This document shows, in pieces, positions 16,430 through 25,509 of a stretch of DNA of 64,000 bases. The translations under genes were made by a program, and so were the position numbers. Each line of letters starts with the position of its first letter. The first letter of the stretch is position 1. The stretch comes from Psychrobacter immobilis (lineage in GTDB: Bacteria > Pseudomonadota > Gammaproteobacteria > Pseudomonadales > Moraxellaceae), in contig NZ_CAJGZQ010000011.1 in assembly GCF_904846185.1 (NCBI RefSeq), positions 1 through 64,000 on the forward strand, given 5' to 3'. Under the pieces are notes generated by a model. It worked only from the letters and a program-made list of their open reading frames with translations. It made no database searches and had not been told where the DNA came from.

Positions 16430-17113
16430 ATGCACGTTAAGTTTTGCGGATTTACCCAGCCTAATGATATTAAAATTGCCGCCCAGTTGGGTGTTGATGC
16501 GGTTGGCTTGGTATTTTATCCGCCCAGTCCACGCGCTGTCACTATCGAGCAGGCGCAATCGTTAAGTGCGTCTTTGCCAGCTTTTATAAGTATAGTGGCT
16601 CTAGTGGTGAATATGCCGCGCGCAGAGCTGATAGAATTAGCGAATCAGGTCGCTTTTGATATCATTCAATTCCATGGTGATGAAACACCGGAGCAATGTG
16701 CGCAGCTGGCCAGTGCGGTCAATAAACGCTGGATAAAAGCGCTGCGTATCAATGCTGACCAACACACTGCCGCTAGCGTAAGCGCCGAGATTAATGAGTT
16801 TGCTGCCGCTGGCGCGAACAGTATCTTATTGGATGCTTACCATCCCCATAAATATGGCGGCACAGGGGCACGTTTTGATTGGAGTCTGCTACCGCAAGAC
16901 AGCTCGCTACCTATTATTTTAGCGGGCGGACTGGATGCCGATAATGTCGCTGCCACTTTAGATTTGCCTATTTATGCGGTTGATGTCAGCGGTGGGATTG
17001 AGTCTGACAAAGGCAAAAAAGACGCTGCCAAAATGCGTGCCTTTATGAAAGCGGTAAAACGCGACCGATGGCAAAATGAGACGCTTGGCGAACCTTCGAA
17101 TATCAGTAACTAG
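16430..17113 (+). CDS. trpF: Phosphoribosylanthranilate isomerase
   Basis: Converts phosphoribosylanthranilate to CdRP, the third step of the tryptophan branch; TIM barrel, 227 residues. Cys6 in VKFCGFT is the expected general base, and the acid is in ILLDAYHPHKYGGTG. The phosphate-binding end is ILAGGLDADNV and VDVSGGIESDKGKKD. A C-terminal tail of ~18 residues follows. AAGGT precedes ATG 16430. It heads a trpF-trpB-(insert)-trpA-accD-folC series, the usual gamma-proteobacterial order with the insert as the exception. Confidence 0.96.
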   Translation: MHVKFCGFTQPNDIKIAAQLGVDAVGLVFYPPSPRAVTIEQAQSLSASLPAFISIVALVVNMPRAELIELANQVAFDIIQFHGDETPEQCAQLASAVNKRWIKALRINADQHTAASVSAEINEFAAAGANSILLDAYHPHKYGGTGARFDWSLLPQDSSLPIILAGGLDADNVAATLDLPIYAVDVSGGIESDKGKKDAAKMRAFMKAVKRDRWQNETLGEPSNISN

Positions 17114-17214
17114 TGTTTTAGCAGTGAATTTTTATCCGTTAAATAGCTAATTACTTGGAAAATTTTCCCTCTTATTTATCTTAAAAAATACCACTTATTA
17201 TAGTAGGAATTATC

Positions 17215-18489
17215 ATGAGTCATGCCACGAACAAAGCACCATCTGCTACTGCACAATCTATCAATACCTTTACTAATCCAACAGACGTTCAAGACTTTAA
17301 CCAATACCCTGACGCACGCGGACATTTCGGTGTGCATGGTGGTCGTTTTGTCTCTGAAACCTTGATGGCAGCACTAGAAGAGCTAGAAACGTTATATAAC
17401 ACCGTCAAAAAAGACCCTGCATTTTGGGAAGAATATCACAATGATTTGGTCAACTATGTCGGCCGCCCAACGCCTTTATATCATGCCAAACGTTTAAGTG
17501 ATGAGATTGGCGGTGCGCAAATTTATTTCAAACGCGAAGACTTAAACCATACTGGCGCACATAAAGTTAATAACACCATTGGACAAGCGCTACTTGCCAA
17601 AATGAGCGGTAAAAAACGCATTATTGCGGAAACTGGAGCAGGGCAACATGGCGTTGCGACGGCGACGATTGCTGCGCGCTTAGGGCTTGAATGTATCGTT
17701 TATATGGGCGCGGACGATGTCGAGCGTCAAAAGATGAACGTCTATCGTATGCGTTTGCTCGGTGCGACGGTTGTGCCAGTGACTTCAGGCTCACGTACCC
17801 TAAAAGATGCCATGAACGAAGCGATGCGTGATTGGGTCACCAATGTCGATAGCACGTATTACATCATTGGAACAGTTGCCGGTCCGCATCCTTATCCGCT
17901 ACTCGTGCGTGATTTCCAAGCGATTATCGGTAAAGAAGCACGTATCCAGCATTTGCAAATGACGGGTAAATTACCAGATGCGCTAGTGGCTTGCGTTGGC
18001 GGTGGCTCGAATGCTATTGGTTTATTCTTTGACTTCCTAAATGACACGGAAGTTAAAATGTATGGCGTTGAAGCAACGGGTGACGGTATCGAAACGGGTC
18101 GTCATTCAGCACCATTGGCTGCTGGTCGTATCGGTGTACTGCATGGTAACCGTACCTATCTGATGGCCGATGATGAAGGTCAAATTCAAGAGACGCATTC
18201 TATCTCGGCAGGTCTTGATTATCCTGGCGTTGGTCCTGAGCACAGCTTCTTAAAAGACATGAAGCGTGTTGAATATGTCGGCTGTACCGATAAAGAATCG
18301 CTAGAAGGCTTCCATGAAGTGACGCGCAAAGAAGGAATCATCCCTGCGCTTGAATCTGCTCATGCCGTTGCTTATGCATTGAAGTTGGCTAAAACCATGA
18401 CCCCTGATCAAACGATTATCGTCAATATGTCAGGTCGCGGTGATAAAGATTTGCATTCAGTGATGAAAGCTGAAGGGATTGAGTTGTAA
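17215..18489 (+). CDS. trpB: Tryptophan synthase beta chain
   Basis: PLP enzyme joining indole and serine to make tryptophan; works as an alpha2-beta2 complex with TrpA. 424 residues with a Ser/Thr-rich N-terminal extension of ~28. PLP lysine is Lys117 (HTGAHKVNN), the phosphate loop is [10 protein letters not shown], and the active-site Glu lies in [11 protein letters not shown]. In almost all relatives trpA follows at once; here a 639-bp unrelated gene lies between. Confidence 0.97.
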   Translation: MSHATNKAPSATAQSINTFTNPTDVQDFNQYPDARGHFGVHGGRFVSETLMAALEELETLYNTVKKDPAFWEEYHNDLVNYVGRPTPLYHAKRLSDEIGGAQIYFKREDLNHTGAHKVNNTIGQALLAKMSGKKRIIAETGAGQHGVATATIAARLGLECIVYMGADDVERQKMNVYRMRLLGATVVPVTSGSRTLKDAMNEAMRDWVTNVDSTYYIIGTVAGPHPYPLLVRDFQAIIGKEARIQHLQMTGKLPDALVACVGGGSNAIGLFFDFLNDTEVKMYGVEATGDGIETGRHSAPLAAGRIGVLHGNRTYLMADDEGQIQETHSISAGLDYPGVGPEHSFLKDMKRVEYVGCTDKESLEGFHEVTRKEGIIPALESAHAVAYALKLAKTMTPDQTIIVNMSGRGDKDLHSVMKAEGIEL

Positions 18490-18501
18490 AAGGACGTTTT
18501 T

Positions 18502-19140
18502 TTGAAGACAGATATGGTGGACTTAGTAAACTTAATAAACGATAGGTTTATTGAGTTTACAAGGGAGCAGGTGTTTTCTAAAGAAACCGATGACTTTCTA
18601 GGCTTTGCTCAACAAAAATTTAAGCTAAATTCGAAAAATGATTGGAACGAAATTATTGCTTCTGAGGATATTTTAGAGGACTCTAATGAGGCCTTAAAAA
18701 GTTTTCTGAAGTTTGGTTTATCAGGTTCTACCAAATATAATGATTTGGGTGAGAAGTATTTGAGATTGTATGGAGTGTTGAATGCTGTTTACCAACAGCA
18801 ACAAGCTATTTTACATATATTCAAACTCTTTAATTGTCCAAACCCAAAATCAATAAAACAAGAGTTTAACAATTTATCAATAACTCAAGCTCGTCACAAA
18901 TTAGGTGCTCACAGTATTAACTATAGTATTCAAGGTGATTCTGAGACTGAAATGTTTGTACCTGTTAGAGTACAGTTTAATGATTATGAGCTGACATATT
19001 TTAATCATAAGAATAATGAAAGTAATGATATCGACCTTAAATTGACTCTTGAAGAACATAGTAAATTAATCTGTAAGACTTACTTGTCGATAGCTAATAA
19101 GGTTATTAAAATAGTCTATAAAGGTAATACCCATAAGTAG
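18502..19140 (+). CDS. Hypothetical protein inserted between trpB and trpA (possible HEPN-like)
   Basis: A 212-residue protein, visibly AT-richer than trpB and trpA. It starts at TTG 18502 behind AAAGGA (an ATG at 18514 is possible), 12 bases after trpB, so it is probably transcribed with the trp genes. Residues ~60-130 look all-helical (YLRLYGVLNAVYQQQQAILH). They end in ITQARHKLGAHSINY, where Arg131-x5-His137 fits the Rx4-6H motif of HEPN ribonucleases. The C-terminal third has alternating strands. HEPN membership is inference from one motif. HEPN proteins are common in toxin and phage-defence systems; no antitoxin partner is visible next to it. Confidence 0.7.
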   Translation: MKTDMVDLVNLINDRFIEFTREQVFSKETDDFLGFAQQKFKLNSKNDWNEIIASEDILEDSNEALKSFLKFGLSGSTKYNDLGEKYLRLYGVLNAVYQQQQAILHIFKLFNCPNPKSIKQEFNNLSITQARHKLGAHSINYSIQGDSETEMFVPVRVQFNDYELTYFNHKNNESNDIDLKLTLEEHSKLICKTYLSIANKVIKIVYKGNTHK

Positions 19141-19283
19141 GAGCAGGTACTATCTAGTTTTAATGATCTAGAAATGGTTATGAATGGAGCATGGTTGATC
19201 AAAGTTCAAGATAGTGACACTATCATTAATATAAAATTTAAATAATAACTTGTCTGAAGAGATAGATAACTAAAGAGAACACT

Positions 19284-20108
19284 ATGACCCGAATTGAAAG
19301 CACTTTTGAAATTTTAAAAGCCCAAAATAAAAAAGCCCTGATTCCTTATGTAATGGCAGGTGATCCTAATCCAAACAACTTCGTTGGGTTGCTACATGAT
19401 TTGGTTAAGCACGGCGCGGATATGATTGAAGTAGGCTTGCCGTTCTCCGACCCGATGGCAGATGGCCCAGTCGTCGCTTTAGCTGGAGAGCGTGCATTAG
19501 CCGCAGGTACGAGTACACGTGATGCGCTAAAAATGGTGGCAGAGTTCCGTCAGCAAGACACGCAGACGCCGATTATCCTCATGGGTTACCTCAATCCAGT
19601 TGAAATCATCGGTTATGATAACTTTGTGGCGCTATGTGAGCAGTCAGGTGTCGATGGTATTTTGATGGTTGATTTACCACCAAGCGAGGCGGGCAGTTTT
19701 ACCCAGCATTTGACTGACCATGCGATGAACGAGATTTTCTTACTGTCACCAACCACTTTACCTGAGCGCCGTGAACAAGTATTGACCCATTGCGGTGGTT
19801 ATATTTATTATGTGTCATTAAAAGGTGTGACGGGTTCGGCAACGCTTGATACTGATGATGTTGCGACTCAAGTGCAAGCGATTAAAGCAGCGACTGATTT
19901 GCCAGTATGTGTGGGTTTTGGTATTCGTGATGCAACGTCTGCCAAAGCAATTGGAGCGCATGCGGATGGTATTATTGTCGGTAGTGCCTTGGTTCAAAAT
20001 TTTGCTGATATAGATGCAAATGATAGCACTGCGGTTGCCGCGGCTCAGCAAAAAATCATGGCAAAAATGGATGAGCTACGCGGTGCACTTGATAGTTTGA
20101 GTGCCTGA
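19284..20108 (+). CDS. trpA: Tryptophan synthase alpha chain
   Basis: Cleaves indole-3-glycerol phosphate and channels indole to TrpB. TIM barrel of 274 residues. The active-site Glu is in MIEVGLPFSDPMADGP, and the catalytic Asp is expected in DGILMVDLPPSE. The phosphate site is VCVGFGIRDATSAKAIGAHA followed by GIIVGSALV. AAAGAGAAC precedes ATG 19284. It is separated from its partner trpB by the inserted gene and a further 143 bases without a gene, which hold a GATAGTG/CACTATC hairpin. Confidence 0.97.
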   Translation: MTRIESTFEILKAQNKKALIPYVMAGDPNPNNFVGLLHDLVKHGADMIEVGLPFSDPMADGPVVALAGERALAAGTSTRDALKMVAEFRQQDTQTPIILMGYLNPVEIIGYDNFVALCEQSGVDGILMVDLPPSEAGSFTQHLTDHAMNEIFLLSPTTLPERREQVLTHCGGYIYYVSLKGVTGSATLDTDDVATQVQAIKAATDLPVCVGFGIRDATSAKAIGAHADGIIVGSALVQNFADIDANDSTAVAAAQQKIMAKMDELRGALDSLSA

Positions 20109-20198
20109 GTTAAATAAAGTTAAATTATCGTCACTTAAATCGTTATGGCAATATGAATAACAATGTTTATAAAGACAGGGTTAAATGACTTTGCTAAA

Positions 20199-20222
20199 GT
20201 TAGTTTACGTGTGTAAACTAAC
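20199..20222. promoter_or_regulatory. Perfect 10-bp palindrome upstream of accD
   Basis: GTTAGTTTAC and GTAAACTAAC flank a GTGT centre. No T-tract follows, so this looks more like an operator (TetR-like symmetry) than a terminator. It lies 90 bases after trpA and 126 before accD. The 239-base gap also has a direct repeat TTATAACTGCG (20262-20272 and 20276-20286). Confidence 0.4.
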
Positions 20223-20347
20223 ATCACATATAAATTATTACAGTTTCACGTAAGCGTGCCTTATAACTGCGCTTTATAACTGCGAAAGTTATGAGAATAT
20301 GTGACGATTAAACTGATCCTTATAAATCGATTCTTAGGGACAAGCGC

Positions 20348-21340
20348 ATGAGCCAGCTTGTCGATAAGCCTTTGATAATGGCGAATAATATGACTGATAC
20401 GATAATAAAACCTGATATGACGACTCCGAACCATACTGAAAAAAGTAACGCTGAGCCAAACGGTAATACTGCTGGTCAATCGTGGTTTAATCGCCCGATA
20501 CCGGGTATTAAACAGCAACTGACAGCGCCTTTGACGGCAGTAGAGACCGAACCGTCAACCAAGTGCAGTAATTGTCATTCGATGATTACCAACACGGCGC
20601 TGATTTTTAACTGCTATGTTTGCCCGCATTGTGATCATCATTTACCGATGAGTGCTCGTGAGCGCTTAAACTGGCTACTCGATCAAGTAGACGGTGAGCT
20701 TGGGCAACAATTTACTGCCAAAGATCCGCTAAGATTTGTGGATAGCAAGCCGTATCCGCAGCGTATGATAGAAGCACAAGATAAGACAGGCGAGTCTGAG
20801 GCGCTGATTGTGCTGTATGGTAAGCTGCGCAATCTTGATGTGGTGACTTGTGCCTTTGACTTCCGCTTTATGGGTGGTTCTATGGGCTCAGTGGTTGGCG
20901 ATCGTTTTGTCCAAGCAGCTGAGAAAGCACTGGCAGACAAAGTGCCTTTAGTTTGCTTTGCTGCCTCTGGCGGCGCACGTATGCAAGAAGGTTTGCTGTC
21001 TTTGATGCAGATGGCTCGTACTGCCGCAGCGATTGAGCGTTTGAGAATTGCTGGCGTGCCGTATATCGTGATATTGACCAATCCTGTTTATGGCGGTGTG
21101 ACTGCGTCGCTCGCTATGTTAGGTGATATTCATTTAGCAGAACCAAAAGCCATGATCGGCTTTGCGGGCAAGCGCGTGATTGAGCAAACGGTTCGTGAGA
21201 CGTTAGAAGAGCCGTTCCAGCGTGCCGAGTTCTTATTAGAGCATGGCGTAGTCGATGAAGTGGTACATCGTCATCAATTAATTGATACCATTTATCGCTT
21301 GTTGGCTAAGTTATGCCGCGTGCCTAATGTTGATGCCTAA
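20348..21340 (+). CDS. accD: Acetyl-CoA carboxylase carboxyltransferase subunit beta
   Basis: With AccA, transfers the carboxyl group from biotin to acetyl-CoA, the first step of fatty-acid synthesis. 330 residues with a ~45-residue polar N-terminal extension. Zinc ribbon Cys73, Cys76, Cys92 and Cys95 (KCSNC, CPHC). The carboxyltransferase core has FRFMGGSMGSVVGDRF, CFAASGGARMQEG and IGFAGKRVIEQTVRE. In-frame Met codons at residues 11 and 15 are possible alternative starts. It is followed by a terminator, so folC may have its own promoter. Confidence 0.96.
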   Translation: MSQLVDKPLIMANNMTDTIIKPDMTTPNHTEKSNAEPNGNTAGQSWFNRPIPGIKQQLTAPLTAVETEPSTKCSNCHSMITNTALIFNCYVCPHCDHHLPMSARERLNWLLDQVDGELGQQFTAKDPLRFVDSKPYPQRMIEAQDKTGESEALIVLYGKLRNLDVVTCAFDFRFMGGSMGSVVGDRFVQAAEKALADKVPLVCFAASGGARMQEGLLSLMQMARTAAAIERLRIAGVPYIVILTNPVYGGVTASLAMLGDIHLAEPKAMIGFAGKRVIEQTVRETLEEPFQRAEFLLEHGVVDEVVHRHQLIDTIYRLLAKLCRVPNVDA

Positions 21341-21439
21341 CTTGCTCATCGGCTTGACTAACGAATAACTGAGTTTAATATTCTGCAAGACTTATGCTTA
21401 GTAGCATGCTAAATTTTGCTGACTAACTAAGATCAATCA

Positions 21440-21476
21440 ATAGCATTTATCGTCAACAGCGGTAAATGCTATTTTT
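21440..21476 (+). terminator. Terminator after accD
   Basis: Perfect stem ATAGCATTTA / TAAATGCTAT followed by TTTTTGCTTTTT, 100 bases after the accD stop. Confidence 0.65.
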
Positions 21477-21568
21477 GCTTTTTGGGCAGGTAGTTATATA
21501 CTGTCTGTACTTTCTTAATGAATGCTTTCTCATTGACCATTTTTTATTCAAATATTTCAATATAGGCT

Positions 21569-22978
21569 GTGTCCATGTCCGACTCTCTACTTTTTAACCC
21601 TAACACTCCCAACAAGCATTCTAGCTTGACCGAATGGCTCGATTATATGCAGCAGATTCATGTATCGGCAATAGACATGGGGTTGTCGCGAGTTTTGCCA
21701 GTTGCCGAGGCGTTAGGCGTGGTACAGTCAGCCAAAGACGATGCTTATGTATTCACGGTGGCGGGCACCAATGGTAAAGGCTCAACGACGGCTGTCATCG
21801 CGCAGATGTGCCAAGCAGCAGGTTATAAAACGGCTCTGTATCAATCACCGCATCTAAGTGTATTTAATGAGCGCGTGCGTATCAATGGCGAGATGGTCAG
21901 TGACGAGACGTTAATTGAAGCCTTTAGCAAGGTAGAAGCAGCGCGATTAGCGTGTGAGCTGACCTTGTCATTTTTTGAGATGACCACATTGGCCGCATTA
22001 TTAATATTTGCCGAAGCGGATTGTGATGTCTGGGTGTTGGAAGTCGGGCTAGGTGGGCGCTTAGATGTGGTCAATATCATCGATGCTGATATGGCAGTGA
22101 TTACCAATATCGCTATCGATCATGTCGATTGGCTGGGTGACAATGTTGAAGATATTGGCCGTGAGAAAGCAGGTATCTTACGTGATGGTATCAGCGTGGT
22201 TTATGGTGCTACCGCGATGCCAGTCAGTGTGCAGCAAGCGATTGATAAGCATCAAGCAACTTGTTATCAAGTTGGGCGAGATTTTGATTATCGTGAAGTG
22301 GATGCAAGCGCTTGGCAATATAGCAATGCTGCTGTCACCATGCAATTACCGCGCCCAGCACTATCATTGACCAATACTGCCACTGCGTTATCAGCAGTGC
22401 TCGCAAGTTCGTTAAATGTCGATAGCACTGCTATCGAGCAGGCGCTGCAAACGGTCAGGCTCGCTGGTCGCTTTGATTATCGTGAGACCCACAATCGCCA
22501 TTGGCTGTTTGATGTCGCGCATAACGAGCAAGGCGTTGAGTTTTTATTGGCGCAATTATTACCGCTTTGGCAACAGCATCTAACCAATCAAAATAGCTCT
22601 GATACTCTCAATCACAGCAGTAATCCACATAGTAATCATATCAGTCAAGCTACAGGAAAACCTGCCAGCATTAAAATGCTGTTTTCTATGTTGGGCGATA
22701 AAGATATCAATAAAGTCGTGCAGCATTTGACCGAAGCGGGCTTACCGATTAGCGATTGGTTTGTCGCTGAGATTGATTATCCACGTGCCGCGAGCACCGA
22801 GCACTTGCAAGGTATCTTATCGAGCTATGTCGATGATGCTCAAATACACGAATTTAAACGTTTATCAGAAGCGACCGATGCAGTTATCAATGCCAGTCAG
22901 CCGCAAGACCTTATCGTGGTATGTGGCTCCTTTCACACGATCGGCGAGGCACTGGCAGCACTTGCGGTTGATAATTAA
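21569..22978 (+). CDS. folC: Bifunctional dihydrofolate / folylpolyglutamate synthase
   Basis: Adds glutamate to dihydropteroate and to folates; Mur-ligase family, 469 residues. P-loop GTNGKGS at 66-72. 'LYQSPHLSVFNERVRINGE' is the folate loop, and 'VLEVGLGGRLDVVN' and 'DHVDWLGD' are family signatures. The C-terminal domain has LFDVAHNEQG, a Ser/Asn/His-rich spacer (~345-375) and 'VCGSFHTIGEAL'. The accD-folC order followed by a DedD/SPOR protein is the classic gamma-proteobacterial arrangement. An AT-only inverted repeat (22975-23006) overlaps the stop. Confidence 0.96.
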   Translation: MSMSDSLLFNPNTPNKHSSLTEWLDYMQQIHVSAIDMGLSRVLPVAEALGVVQSAKDDAYVFTVAGTNGKGSTTAVIAQMCQAAGYKTALYQSPHLSVFNERVRINGEMVSDETLIEAFSKVEAARLACELTLSFFEMTTLAALLIFAEADCDVWVLEVGLGGRLDVVNIIDADMAVITNIAIDHVDWLGDNVEDIGREKAGILRDGISVVYGATAMPVSVQQAIDKHQATCYQVGRDFDYREVDASAWQYSNAAVTMQLPRPALSLTNTATALSAVLASSLNVDSTAIEQALQTVRLAGRFDYRETHNRHWLFDVAHNEQGVEFLLAQLLPLWQQHLTNQNSSDTLNHSSNPHSNHISQATGKPASIKMLFSMLGDKDINKVVQHLTEAGLPISDWFVAEIDYPRAASTEHLQGILSSYVDDAQIHEFKRLSEATDAVINASQPQDLIVVCGSFHTIGEALAALAVDN

Positions 22979-23236
22979 CATTAAAATGGTGCTTATTTAA
23001 TGTTAATCTTAGCAGTAGCATGATGGCAGACAGTATGAAAAATATGCTTTATAATCAAAGTGATTTGGCAAGTTGCTCTATAATGGCATTAAACGCTTGG
23101 CATAACATTTAAAAACGGATGGACGCAACTGGTGGCAATGACACCTATCAAGGCTATTAAAACTATCTAAACACAGTTTTGAGACGGCAGTTGCGCCGCT
23201 CAATCAACCTTATTACCAACTAAGAGACGTAAACGG

Positions 23237-24433
23237 ATGAACTTTTCGAGACAAGCCTTATTGGGCATTGGGATGATTATTGGCGGTAGCGTGATGCTAT
23301 ACGCCATGGTGCAACAGATTGGTGATAGTAATGAACCACAACCAGCGTCAGCAATGGTAGATAAGCCAAGCCCTGAGCAAGAGTCTCCTCAGCCGCTGAC
23401 GACGGATATCGAGACTGAAAAACGTATCTTGGCAGAAAAACAAAAAGAGCGCGCTGCTCGTGTGGCTGAGCAAGAAAAACGTGCTCAGCAGTTCTTAACT
23501 GAACAAGAAGCCGCTGAGGCGGAAGCATTGGCAAAAGCCCGTGCAGAAAGTCAGCAGTATATGGCCAGTAGTGCAGCAGCTGCTGAAGAGAGTGACAAAT
23601 CCAAATCCGACGCGGAAAAAAATGACGCTACAATACCAATAAAAAAGACTAGCGCTGCTGCGTCAGCTGAAAGTGAGACAAACACTGGCAACCAGCAAAA
23701 AGCTGCCCAAGCGCAACAAGAAGCTCAAAGGCAAGCGGCGATTAAAGAGCAGGCTGCCGCCAAGAAACTAGCAGACAGTAAAAAAGAAGCGGAAGCAAAA
23801 AGACAAGCGGATGCTAAGAAACAAGCGCAAGCTGCGGCTGAGAAAAAACAAGCGGCAGCCGAAGCGGCTAAAAATGAGCCACCAAAGTCGCCTTCTGATT
23901 ATCAAGTTAAAAGAGGAGATGGGCTGATTAAACTGGCGCGGCAGTACAATATGCCAGTAGAAGTATTGGCACAAGCGAATAATCTGTCACCGTCAACATC
24001 GCTACAATTGGGTCAAAACATCACCATTCCATCACGTAAGCAAGTGGAGCGATTAGCACGTGAAGCGGCAGCGGCTGAGCAGGCACGGGAAGACAAGCGT
24101 CAGAAAGAAGAGGCTTTAGCCAAAAAATCAGCGGATGCTAAACGTGAAGCACAGCAGAAACTCAGCGAAGCCCGTAAAGAAGTCAAAGAAACTGACGCTA
24201 AAGGCAGCTTTGGGGTGCAAGTAGCATTGGCAAACGATCAAGCCAAAGCAGATGAGCTGGCAAAGAAATTTAAATCCGCAGGCTACCAAGTTAAGACCAG
24301 CCCTACCAGCCGTGGGGTTCGCGTCATCGTCGGTCCTGAGCGCGGTAAAGTGGCAGCGTTAGCGTTAAAAGATAAAATCAATAGTGATCCTAAGGTCAAT
24401 ACGACCAGTGCTTGGGTTTTATACTGGCGCTAA
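23237..24433 (+). CDS. LysM and SPOR domain envelope protein (DedD position)
   Basis: A 398-residue protein. Membrane anchor at ~6-28 (ALLGIGMIIGGSVMLYAMVQ); long Ala/Glu/Lys/Gln-rich predicted coiled coil (~50-210). A LysM domain (~222-268; YQVKRGDGLIKLARQYNMPV, LGQNITIPS) is followed by more coiled coil. A C-terminal SPOR domain (~325-398; FGVQVALANDQAKADELAKK...VIVGPERGK) binds denuded glycan at division sites in known members. It lies after folC, where E. coli has dedD, so a division role is likely. The LysM domain and long coiled coil distinguish it from DedD. cvpA and purF, usual next neighbours, are absent. Confidence 0.87.
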   Translation: MNFSRQALLGIGMIIGGSVMLYAMVQQIGDSNEPQPASAMVDKPSPEQESPQPLTTDIETEKRILAEKQKERAARVAEQEKRAQQFLTEQEAAEAEALAKARAESQQYMASSAAAAEESDKSKSDAEKNDATIPIKKTSAAASAESETNTGNQQKAAQAQQEAQRQAAIKEQAAAKKLADSKKEAEAKRQADAKKQAQAAAEKKQAAAEAAKNEPPKSPSDYQVKRGDGLIKLARQYNMPVEVLAQANNLSPSTSLQLGQNITIPSRKQVERLAREAAAAEQAREDKRQKEEALAKKSADAKREAQQKLSEARKEVKETDAKGSFGVQVALANDQAKADELAKKFKSAGYQVKTSPTSRGVRVIVGPERGKVAALALKDKINSDPKVNTTSAWVLYWR

Positions 24434-24526
24434 AATAGCATTAAAATCACGATAATCGGATGACTATTGTTGCTAAGAAACAGCAGAGTCTTGGTTAGAT
24501 TTTATTGTTTTATCTGAGTTTTATTC

Positions 24527-24554
24527 AAACACGACATTTATTGTCGTGTTTTTT
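24527..24554 (+). terminator. Terminator after LysM/SPOR gene
   Basis: Stem AAACACGACA / TGTCGTGTTT followed by TTTT within a T-rich stretch. A second, imperfect GGGTCAGCC/GGGCTGCCC hairpin lies near 24630 in the same 297-base gap. Confidence 0.75.
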
Positions 24555-24730
24555 GTTTTAGTGTTTGCTGATTGGCGTAAGCTTAGCTACGATGTGCGCC
24601 GACTGCCCCTGATTTTTTCTGTATAACGGGTCAGCCTATAAGGGCTGCCCTGTCGCAGTTGAGTATGTATGTCACTTTATGGAAGTCGTAATACATATTT
24701 GGCTGCCTTAATCATGTATAAGGTAAAACC

Positions 24731-25261
24731 ATGTCATTTGGTGTTATATTTTTAATATTGGCCGTTGGATTTTTAGGGCTGATTACCGTACCAAAGCTGT
24801 TGAAAAAACCCCCAGTTGTTGAGCCTGATCCAAAGCCAGTACGCGGTGATGAGTTGGCTATTTGGCCGTTTGCGCCGATGCCGATTATGACGGATACGGA
24901 AGTCATTTTCTTTAATAAGCTAAAAAGTGCGTTGCCGGAATATCATATTTTCGTTCAAGTTCAACTGTCACGCATTATCGAAGGCAATAGCAGTGAGGCG
25001 TCCGAGCGTAGCTTTTGGTTCAATCGTATCTGTCGTCAAAGCGTCGATTATGTGATTGTAGATATTGATGCTCAAACCACGCTGGTTGCTATCGAGCTTG
25101 ATGATTGGACACACACGAGTAAAGCGCGTCAAAAGGCGGATGACAAAAAAGACAAAGCCCTTGCTAGTGCCGGTATTGCTATTGTGCGTTTTCACGCTGA
25201 GCGCATGCCAAGCGCAGATATGCTCAGGTACGAGATGATGCAAGTGATTGAAAGTTATTGA
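24731..25261 (+). CDS. DUF2726 domain protein with N-terminal membrane anchor
   Basis: A 176-residue protein. Hydrophobic N-terminus (GVIFLILAVGFLGLITV, ~4-20), Pro-rich linker, then a DUF2726 domain (~55-172): 'LPEYHIFVQVQLSRII', 'DYVIVDIDAQTTLVAIELDD', 'KDKALASAGIAIVRFHAERM'. The D-x-V and ELDD acidic positions and the final 'VRF' strand resemble the restriction-endonuclease-like fold suspected for this family. No function is established. It stands alone between terminator-bounded genes. Confidence 0.85.
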   Translation: MSFGVIFLILAVGFLGLITVPKLLKKPPVVEPDPKPVRGDELAIWPFAPMPIMTDTEVIFFNKLKSALPEYHIFVQVQLSRIIEGNSSEASERSFWFNRICRQSVDYVIVDIDAQTTLVAIELDDWTHTSKARQKADDKKDKALASAGIAIVRFHAERMPSADMLRYEMMQVIESY

Positions 25262-25509
25262 TAAAGTATCTTTGGTATACAGTCAATATTATTCACAACA
25301 ACGGCATTTATTTTTTTGTGTAACATTGCTGTTATATCCGTTTACTTTATAGATAAGTTACTTAAATAAGAGTATTATTATTTTATTTTAAAGCAAACTT
25401 AAGTTTTCTAAATTAAGAGGCGCTTTTTTGAATTGAGGCATTATTTGCTTAATTAGATAAAGATTTTGGTGCTTCTGGTTTTTAAAATCATTCTATAAAG
25501 GACTGTGTT

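Noticed and set aside
20262..20286. Direct repeat TTATAACTGCG upstream of accD as an operator
   Set aside because: Two adjacent 11-mers only, with no symmetry; likely a small local duplication.
22975..23006. 11-bp inverted repeat TTAACATTAAA / TTTAATGTTAA at the folC stop as a terminator
   Set aside because: Stem is nearly all A-T and lacks a T-tract; it would be unstable.
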